From DASPXK01 sp035637315 (lineage in GTDB: Bacteria; Chloroflexota; UBA6077; JACCZL01), in assembly GCA_035637315.1 (NCBI GenBank), contig DASPXK010000428.1, positions 1 through 11,375 on the forward strand: a stretch of 11,375 nt of DNA, given 5' to 3'. A program made the position numbers and the translations under genes. Shown piece after piece: positions 6,093 to 11,375 of the stretch (position 1 is its first letter; each line of letters opens with the position of its first letter). Under the pieces are notes generated by a model. The model was not told where the DNA came from and made no database searches. It saw only the letters and a program-made list of their open reading frames with translations.

Positions 6093-7283
6093 GTGGCAAA
6101 CGCGCGTTCCTCTGAGCGACGGGTGCGGGTCGGCGTTGTCGGGAGCGGCAGCATCGCCCAGATCATGCACCTGCCCTACCTGCGCGAGCTTGGCGACCTG
6201 TTCACCATCGCCGCCTTGTGTGACGTCTCGCCGGCCACTCTCGAGGTCGTCGGCGAGCGCTTCGGAGTGCCGGGCCACGCCCGCTTCGCCGATTACCGCG
6301 AACTGGCCACCAGCGATCTGATCGACGCCGTCCTGATCTGCCCAACGGGCTCGCACGTCCCGCCGGCGATCGCGGCGCTCGAATACGGCAAACACGTTCT
6401 AATCGAGAAGCCGCTCTGCTATCGGCTGGACGAGGCGGATGCACTCGTCGACGCGGCGCGTACGGCCCGTCGTCGCTCGGGCGCGGTGACGCTGCTGGCC
6501 TACATGAAGCGCTTTGACCCCGGCTATCAGTACGGGCAGCGACTGGTGCGTCCGCTGGCCGAGCGGGGCCAGGTCCGCTTCGTCGATGCGCGCCACATCC
6601 ACCCCAGCAACGACCTGTACATGTCCCATCAGCCGGTCTTCCGCGGCCACGACGTGCCGCCGGAGATCGGCGAGCGCGCCGAAAGGGAGCATGACGCGGC
6701 CATCGCCGCCTCGCTGGGCGACGATCCGCCGGCCGCCGTCCGACGCGTCTTCGGCGGGATGATGGGCTCGTCGATCCATGACGTCTATTGTCTGAACGGC
6801 CTGCTGGGCCGCCCCGAGGAGATCGTGGCCTCCGAGACGTGGGACGGCGGCCGCTGTTGGACCGCCATCTTCCGCTACCCGAACGGCGTGCGCGTCAATT
6901 ACGCTTGGATCGACACTCGCCAGATCCGTGAGTTCAAACAGGATTACGCGTGCTTCGGCGCCGACGGGCGGGTGACGATCAGCTTCCCGTCGCCCTTCCT
7001 CAAGTCGGCGCCCACCGTCGTTAGTGTCCAGGGCATGGAGCCGCCGCCGGACAACCCCGCCCCGCTGGGGCGGGATGCGATCGAGCCCGGCTGGCCGGAC
7101 CCCGGACCAGCCCACTGGGAGCGGCGAGTCACCGCCTCCCATGAAGAGGCATTCAAGCGCGAATGGATTCACTTTTATGCCTGTATCACCCAGGGTGTCG
7201 AGCCGTTGGTCAGTCCCGAGGAGGCGCGTGACGATACCGCCTTTATCGTCGACTGGGCCCGCGCGACGGCATTGTCATCCTGA
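6093..7283 (+). CDS. Gfo/Idh/MocA-family NAD(P)-dependent oxidoreductase
   Basis: A 396-residue cytoplasmic dehydrogenase of the family acting mostly on sugars, inositols and related polyols. The N-terminal Rossmann fold has VGVVGSGSIAQIMHLPYL with the G-x-G-x-x-A dinucleotide loop (residues 17-22). EKPL follows at 105-108, whose Lys is the conserved catalytic/cofactor residue. The C-terminal domain has SSIHDVYCLNGLLG with His229 where the family's catalytic His normally sits, but the usual preceding Asp of DxxxH is not obvious. The start at GTG 6093 is supported by GGAGG nine bases upstream and a promoter just before it; GTG 6036 is a longer alternative. The last residues (LSS) and the TGA are encoded by the left end of an HSERSEES-type repeat. 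It precedes ABC importer genes on the same strand, so it may process the imported compound. The substrate is not predictable. Confidence 0.9.
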   Translation: MANARSSERRVRVGVVGSGSIAQIMHLPYLRELGDLFTIAALCDVSPATLEVVGERFGVPGHARFADYRELATSDLIDAVLICPTGSHVPPAIAALEYGKHVLIEKPLCYRLDEADALVDAARTARRRSGAVTLLAYMKRFDPGYQYGQRLVRPLAERGQVRFVDARHIHPSNDLYMSHQPVFRGHDVPPEIGERAEREHDAAIAASLGDDPPAAVRRVFGGMMGSSIHDVYCLNGLLGRPEEIVASETWDGGRCWTAIFRYPNGVRVNYAWIDTRQIREFKQDYACFGADGRVTISFPSPFLKSAPTVVSVQGMEPPPDNPAPLGRDAIEPGWPDPGPAHWERRVTASHEEAFKREWIHFYACITQGVEPLVSPEEARDDTAFIVDWARATALSS

Positions 7284-7340
7284 GCGCAGCGAAGGATCCG
7301 AAGCCCACGCACGGATTCTTCGCTTCGCTCAGAATGACAG
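7272..7340. repeat. HSERSEES-type palindrome between oxidoreductase and binding-protein genes
   Basis: The left arm begins TTGTCATCCTGAGCGCAGCG (from 7272). The right arm ends CGCTTCGCTCAGAATGACAG (to 7340). The arms of about 29 bases are near-perfect reverse complements around a ten-base loop. The stop codon of the upstream gene (7281-7283) is inside the left arm. The hairpin is followed by AGGAGG and the start of the next gene, and could modulate read-through or protect mRNA ends. Confidence 0.9.
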
Positions 7341-7375
7341 GAAGCGCCGCGTGACACGGAGTTAGGAGGAGGATC

Positions 7376-9127
7376 ATGGTGTCGAACGATCCGCGCCGTA
7401 TGAGCCGCCGAGCGCTGCTCAAGTCGCTCGCCGTGGTGGCCGCTTTACCGCTCGTCCAGGCCTGCGCGCCTGCCGCTCCGGCCCCGCCGACCGCGGCCCC
7501 AGCGCCGGCCAAGCCGACCGCGGCTCCAGCGGCCGCCCCGCCCGTGGCGGCGGCCCCGACCCCCATTCCCACCGCCGTTACCAAGCCGGCCGCGACGGGC
7601 GTCCTGCGCGCGCCCGAGCCCAACCCGAAGCGCGGCGGCACGCTCAAAGTCGCCGTCGGGGTCACCACCCCCCACTTCGACATCCACCAGGGCGCCGCGA
7701 CTCACGTCCTCTGCCACATGTACAACAACCTGGTCCGCTGGAACCTGGCCGACGGTCTGCGGTCGATCATCCCCGACCTGGCCCAGCGTTGGGAGGTCTC
7801 TCCGGACGGGCTGGTCTACACCTTCTACCTGCGCGACGGGGTCAAGTACCACGACGGCACCCCCTTCGGCGCCGACGACGTCGTGGCGAGCTACACGCAC
7901 ATCAGCTCGCCACCACAGGGCATCGTCAGCCCGAACGCCCAGCTCTTCTCGATGGTCGACAAGATCGAGGCGGTCGATCGCTTGACAGCCCGCTTCAAGC
8001 TCAAGGAGCCACGCGCGTACTTCATGGAGCTGCTGGCCGACCCGGCCGGGGTGATCTATTCGAAAAAGGCGCTCGACGAGAACAACCAGGACTTGCGCAA
8101 GGTCATCGCGCCGGGCACGGGCGCCTTCGTCTTCAAGGAGCACAAGCAGGCCGAGCGCTGGGTGCTCGATAGGAACCCCAACTACTGGGAGCCGGACCTG
8201 CCCTATGTAGACAGTATGGAGTGGCTGCACGTGCCGGCCTGGACCGACCGTGGCACCGCTGTCCTGACCGGCCAGGCCGACCTGTCGTGGAACGTCTCGT
8301 TCGAGACCTGGGACGAGGGCCAGAAGCGAAAGGACATCGTCCAGGTCAACAAGCTGCCGAACTTCGGCGCCTATGCCGTGCTGTTCAATACCAAGAAGAA
8401 GCCGTTCGACGATCCACGCGTGCGCCGTGCGATCCACCTGGCGGTCAGCCGCCAGGACCTGATCACGGCCTTCCAGACCCAGGAGTGGATCAGCCTGACG
8501 CGCTGGATCCCACACGGCGACAAGTTCGCCACGCCCCAGGATGAGATCGCCAAGCTGCCCGGCTTTCGGCCCGACAAGGCCGACGACATCACGGCCGCCA
8601 AGAAGCTGTTGGCGGACGCCGGCTTCTCGAGCGGGATCGGCCAGGTCGAGCTGCTGTCCGCGTCGGTCGCGCCGCACGCCGAGGTGATGGCGCCGGCCTT
8701 CCAGGACCAGCTCAAGCGAACGCTCGGGATCGAGACCAGGATCCGCGTCGCCGAGCGGGCGCTGTTGTCGGAAGAGCAGAAGGCGGGCAACTTCGAGATG
8801 GTCCTCGATACGCCTGGCCACATCCTGTCGGACGTCTCACCCCTCGGCAACACCTACTGGAAGACCGGCGGCTCGCGCAACTGGGGCAGCTACGCCAACA
8901 CCGAGTTCGACGGCCTGCTGCGCCAGTACGACGCCGAGGTCGATGAAGGGAAGCGCCGCCAGATGGCCAGCCAGCTTCAGAACATGCTCGACGAGAACCC
9001 GCCCTGGTACTTGATCGGCTTTACCTTCCACCTGCCCATGTGGCGCGGGAACGTCAAAGGCCTGGCGCTGGACAATCGCGCCTTCGCCCAATGGGGGCAT
9101 ATGGAGACCGCCTGGATCGACAAATGA
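7376..9127 (+). CDS. ABC transporter substrate-binding lipoprotein, family 5 (peptide/nickel type)
   Basis: The extracytoplasmic solute receptor of a Dpp/Opp-type importer, 583 residues. The leader has a twin-arginine pattern (SRRALLK, residues 10-16), a hydrophobic stretch, and a lipobox ending at Cys30 (LVQAC). It therefore looks like a Tat-exported, lipid-anchored protein. An Ala/Pro/Thr linker runs about 31-77, a style common in Chloroflexota binding proteins. The SBP_bac_5 domain starts at RGGTLKVAVG. It includes YTFYLRDGVKYHDGTPF (about 147-163), DRNPNYWEPDLPYVD (about 265-279) and FDDPRVRRAIHLAVSRQDLI (about 343-362). The start ATG 7376 follows AGGAGGAGG (7364-7372). Two matching permease genes lie downstream after a repeat-filled gap. 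Family members bind peptides, nickel chelates, oligosaccharides or opines. The neighbouring sugar-type dehydrogenase hints at a carbohydrate-like ligand, which is inference. Confidence 0.93.
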   Translation: MVSNDPRRMSRRALLKSLAVVAALPLVQACAPAAPAPPTAAPAPAKPTAAPAAAPPVAAAPTPIPTAVTKPAATGVLRAPEPNPKRGGTLKVAVGVTTPHFDIHQGAATHVLCHMYNNLVRWNLADGLRSIIPDLAQRWEVSPDGLVYTFYLRDGVKYHDGTPFGADDVVASYTHISSPPQGIVSPNAQLFSMVDKIEAVDRLTARFKLKEPRAYFMELLADPAGVIYSKKALDENNQDLRKVIAPGTGAFVFKEHKQAERWVLDRNPNYWEPDLPYVDSMEWLHVPAWTDRGTAVLTGQADLSWNVSFETWDEGQKRKDIVQVNKLPNFGAYAVLFNTKKKPFDDPRVRRAIHLAVSRQDLITAFQTQEWISLTRWIPHGDKFATPQDEIAKLPGFRPDKADDITAAKKLLADAGFSSGIGQVELLSASVAPHAEVMAPAFQDQLKRTLGIETRIRVAERALLSEEQKAGNFEMVLDTPGHILSDVSPLGNTYWKTGGSRNWGSYANTEFDGLLRQYDAEVDEGKRRQMASQLQNMLDENPPWYLIGFTFHLPMWRGNVKGLALDNRAFAQWGHMETAWIDK

Positions 9128-9136
9128 ACGAGTCAT

Positions 9137-9304
9137 CAGCTGTCAGCTTGCCATTCCTTCGCTTCGCTTGAGCCTTCATTGTCACCCTGAGCGAAGCGAA
9201 GGGTTCGTGCCCGGATGCGGCCCCCGGGCGCGGATTCTTCACTGCGTTCAGAATGACAAGCTGACAGCGGAGGGCTGATAGCTGATGGCTGACGGCTGAT
9301 AGCT
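9137..9304. repeat. Nested composite palindrome plus GGCTGATA direct repeats
   Basis: The outer arms CAGCTGTCAGCTTG (9137-9150) and CAAGCTGACAGCGG (9257-9270) match at 13 of 14 positions as inverted repeats. Inside lies an HSERSEES-type palindrome with arms at 9181-9210 and 9227-9256. A third inverted copy, CCTTCGCTTCGCTTGAG (about 9156-9172), can pair with the inner left arm. After the outer right arm come degenerate 6-8 base direct repeats of GGCTGATA (9273-9304), reaching three bases from the next start codon. It occupies nearly the whole gap between the binding-protein and permease genes. Confidence 0.88.
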
Positions 9305-9307
9305 CGT

Positions 9308-10267
9308 ATGCGCACATACACGCTCAGCCGCCTGCTTGCAGCGGTGCCGACGATTGTCGGCATCACGGTCCTGATCTTCCTGGCGATGCGGGTGCTGCCG
9401 GGTGACCCAGTCGCGATGATCGTGAGCGAGGGCCAGGGCACCCATCGTTTGACCGAGGAGGAGCTCCGCCGCGCCCGCGCCAGCCTGGGCCTCGATCGGC
9501 CGCTGTACGTCCAGTACCTGAGCTGGATGAGCGACGTGCTGCGCGGCGAGATGGGCGTCTCGTTCTGGCGCGGCGAGCCGATTCGCGACATCATTGCGCG
9601 CCGCGGCCCAATCACGGCCCAGATCGCGCTGATGGCGATCTGCCTGTCCTGGCTGATCGGGATTCCGATCGGGCTGTTCAGCGCGCTGCGGCGGAACACG
9701 TTCTGGGAGCTCGTCGCCCGAGTCGGCGTCACGGTGTTCATGGCGGTGCCAAGCTTCTGGATCGGCCTGATGGTCGTCCTGATGGGCGTGCTGCTCTTCA
9801 CCTGGCGGCCGCCCTTGACGATCGTGTACGTGTGGGACGATCCGGGGCTCAACCTTCAGATGACGATCGGGCCGGCCCTAGCGCTCGGGATCGGCCTGGG
9901 AGCCGTCACGGCCCGCATGGCGCGCTCGTCGGCGCTGGAGGTCCTGCACGACGACTATGTCCGCACCGCGCGGGCGAAGGGCCTGCGCGAGCGCGTCGTG
10001 ATCTGGCGCCACGTCTTCCGCAACGCGCTCCTCCCCGTGATCACCCTGTCTGGGCTGGCCCTCGGGGGCCTGCTGGGTGGCTCGGTGGCGGTGGAGCGGG
10101 CGTTTGGCGTGCCAGGCTTGGGCCTGGCGCTGGTCCAGGCCCTGAGTGAGCGCGACTGGACGATGATCCAGAACATGGTCCTGCTGTACGGCCTGATCTT
10201 CACGGCGATCAATCTGCTGGTCGACCTGAGCTACGGCTGGCTCGACCCGCGCATCCGATACCAGTAG
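9308..10267 (+). CDS. ABC transporter permease, DppB/OppB type
   Basis: One of two transmembrane subunits of a peptide/nickel-type importer, 319 residues with about six helices. The N-terminus RLLAAVPTIVGITVLIFLAM is the usual first helix, followed by RVLPGDPV (28-35), a DppB signature. The periplasmic region has LGLDRPLYVQYLSWM (60-74) and GEMGVSFW (80-87). The cytoplasmic coupling loop (EAA motif) is ARAKGLRERVVIWRHVFRNA (221-240), which docks to the ATPase. The start ATG 9308 directly follows repeat sequence and has no recognisable Shine-Dalgarno site. The stop is six bases before the next permease ATG, so the two are translated from one message. The ATPase subunits are not in the window. 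Confidence 0.95.
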   Translation: MRTYTLSRLLAAVPTIVGITVLIFLAMRVLPGDPVAMIVSEGQGTHRLTEEELRRARASLGLDRPLYVQYLSWMSDVLRGEMGVSFWRGEPIRDIIARRGPITAQIALMAICLSWLIGIPIGLFSALRRNTFWELVARVGVTVFMAVPSFWIGLMVVLMGVLLFTWRPPLTIVYVWDDPGLNLQMTIGPALALGIGLGAVTARMARSSALEVLHDDYVRTARAKGLRERVVIWRHVFRNALLPVITLSGLALGGLLGGSVAVERAFGVPGLGLALVQALSERDWTMIQNMVLLYGLIFTAINLLVDLSYGWLDPRIRYQ

Positions 10268-10273
10268 GTCACA

Positions 10274-11194
10274 ATGTCGGAGCCACCGATACTGGTCCCG
10301 TCGGTCATCGTTGAGCGGCAGACGGTCCCGACTGCCGCCTGGCCCGGTCGGCTTGGGCCAACCCTCGGCCGGTTCGCACGCTCCTCTTCGGCCGGCGCTG
10401 CCTGCGGGCTGATGCTTCTGCTCATCGCACTGCTCGCCATCTTCGCCGATCGCCTCGCGCCGTTCGATCCGCTGGCCGCCGACTATGGCCAGACCCGCTA
10501 CCCGCCCTCGGCACAGCACCTGCTCGGCACCGACCACCTCGGTCGCGATGTCCTGAGCCGGGTCCTGTTCGGGGCCCGGGTCACGATGCTGGTCGGCGTC
10601 GTCTCGGTGCTGATTGGCGACGGGATCGGGTTCGCCTGGGGACTGACCAGCGGCTACGCCGGCCACCGCTTCGACCTGGTCAGCCAGCGCCTGGTCGAGG
10701 TCCTGATGTCGTTTCCCACCCTGATCCTGGCGCTGCTGCTGCTGATCGGCCTGGGGGCTGGTCTGCAGACGGTGATCGTGGCGATCGCCGTCACGCGCGT
10801 GCCGGGCAGCTCGCGCATCGTCCGCTCAGTAGTCCTGGCGGTCAAGGAGTACGCCTTCGTCGAGGCGACGCGCTGTATCGGAGCGACGCCACTGCGCATC
10901 GTGGTGCGCCACATCGCGCCCCAGTGCGTGGCGCCGATGCTGGTGGTGGCCAGCCTTAACCTGGGCACCGCGATCTTCGCCGAATCAGCCCTCAGCTTCC
11001 TTGGGGTTGGGATTCCTCCCCCGACGCCGAGCTGGGGCAACATGCTGGGCGGCGTGCTAGCCGAAGCGTTCCGCCCGCCCTGGTGGATCGTCGCGTTCCC
11101 CGGCCTGGCGATCACGATCACGATCCTGGCGTGCAACCTCCTGGGCGACGCTCTGCGTGACTTCCTCGACCCCAAGCTTCGGCAGCGGGTGTAG
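10274..11194 (+). CDS. ABC transporter permease, DppC/OppC type
   Basis: The partner permease, 306 residues. It has a long cytoplasmic N-terminus (about 35 residues), then a first helix in GAACGLMLLLIALLAIFADR. The DppC signature AQHLLGTDHLGRDVLSRVLF follows (about 80-99), and the EAA coupling loop is EATRCIGATPLRIVVRHIAP (197-216). Near the C-terminus are AESALSFLGVGIPPPTPSWG and GLAITITILACNLLGDALRD, the standard end of the family, so the gene is intact. The start ATG 10274 is six bases after the DppB-type stop, with only a weak GG-containing ribosome site (AGGT at 10266-10269). It pairs with the upstream permease to form the channel. No ATPase gene is visible in the 181 bases that follow. 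Confidence 0.95.
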   Translation: MSEPPILVPSVIVERQTVPTAAWPGRLGPTLGRFARSSSAGAACGLMLLLIALLAIFADRLAPFDPLAADYGQTRYPPSAQHLLGTDHLGRDVLSRVLFGARVTMLVGVVSVLIGDGIGFAWGLTSGYAGHRFDLVSQRLVEVLMSFPTLILALLLLIGLGAGLQTVIVAIAVTRVPGSSRIVRSVVLAVKEYAFVEATRCIGATPLRIVVRHIAPQCVAPMLVVASLNLGTAIFAESALSFLGVGIPPPTPSWGNMLGGVLAEAFRPPWWIVAFPGLAITITILACNLLGDALRDFLDPKLRQRV

Positions 11195-11198
11195 GGGC

Positions 11199-11285
11199 CT
11201 CCTGAGCGAAGCGAAGGGTCCTATGGTGAGGGCTCTTTGTCATCCTGAGTTTTCATGCCCCTTCGGGGCACCCTGAGGCATGAAA
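11199..11285. repeat. Broken HSERSEES-type copies and a hairpin after the permease genes
   Basis: CCTCCTGAGCGAAGCGAAGG (11199-11218) lacks the left end of the repeat, and TTGTCATCCTGAG (11237-11249) lacks the right end. They are followed by inverted repeats TTTCATGC (11251-11258) and GCATGAAA (11278-11285) enclosing a perfect hairpin, TGCCCC-TTC-GGGGCA (11256-11270). The two stems share bases, so they are alternatives. There is no clear U-tract. The remaining bases to the right edge (11286-11375) show no gene I can support. Confidence 0.7.
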
Positions 11286-11375
11286 GGGAGCGGTGGCGGG
11301 TGGCTGGTGGCGTATGCTGGAAGCGGATCGCCGAGTTTGTGAAGGCTGGCGCTGCCTGGTGCTGGGAGCCCGCTC

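Noticed and set aside
7445..8821. Long minus-strand open frame of 458 codons opposite the binding-protein gene
   Set aside because: The plus strand is a clear family 5 binding protein; the antisense product ends in Gly/Arg low complexity mirroring the Ala/Pro linker.
11251..11285. Intrinsic terminator after the permease operon
   Set aside because: The stems are convincing but are not followed by a T-rich tract on the plus strand, and the sequence resembles the dispersed repeats.
11290..11375. Start of another gene at the right edge (for example from ATG 11314)
   Set aside because: Short frames run to the edge, but none has a ribosome site or a recognisable N-terminus such as an ABC ATPase Walker A region.

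Overview
The window is high-GC bacterial DNA. It has an accessory-looking mix of short operons separated by GC-rich palindromic repeats. Three things suggest a Chloroflexota bacterium, possibly a metagenome-derived genome: an Ala/Pro-rich linker after the lipobox of the solute-binding protein, a large YfhO-type membrane protein, and many HSERSEES-type palindromes (TGTCATCCTGAGCGCAGCGA...). The taxonomy is inference; no rRNA, tRNA or phylogenetic marker other than scpB is present.

Region 1 (1-4293, + strand) holds a family 2 glycosyltransferase cut by the left edge, a 948-residue YfhO-like membrane protein, and the chromosome-segregation protein ScpB. The last two overlap by GTGA. The GT2 + YfhO pair resembles csbB-yfhO of Bacillus, where one protein loads a sugar on a polyprenyl-phosphate carrier and the other uses it outside the membrane. 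Palindromic repeats lie at the YfhO start, inside the YfhO coding sequence, and at the ScpB N-terminus.

Region 2 (4281-5931) opens with a tandem 20-bp array derived from the TGTCATCCTGA repeat. An AT-rich promoter/operator follows. Next are a TetR-family regulator that appears frameshifted and a flavodiiron-like (ODP-type) metallo-beta-lactamase-fold protein 12 bases downstream, probably one autoregulated unit.

Region 3 (5932-11194) begins with a repeat and a good sigma70-type promoter (TTGACT-18-TACACT). It continues with a Gfo/Idh/MocA oxidoreductase and a peptide/nickel-type (family 5) ABC importer: lipoprotein binding protein and two permeases. No ATPase gene is seen before the right edge. 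Palindromes separate the oxidoreductase from the binding protein and the binding protein from the permeases. The latter is the position of the E. coli malE-malF REP sequence, which stabilises the upstream mRNA.

The last 181 bases hold more repeat fragments and no gene I can support. The most unusual feature of the window is how at least four palindrome families have been absorbed into genes: one contributes 22 in-frame codons, one an N-terminal extension, and one the stop codons of two unrelated genes. I see no defence, CRISPR or phage system.
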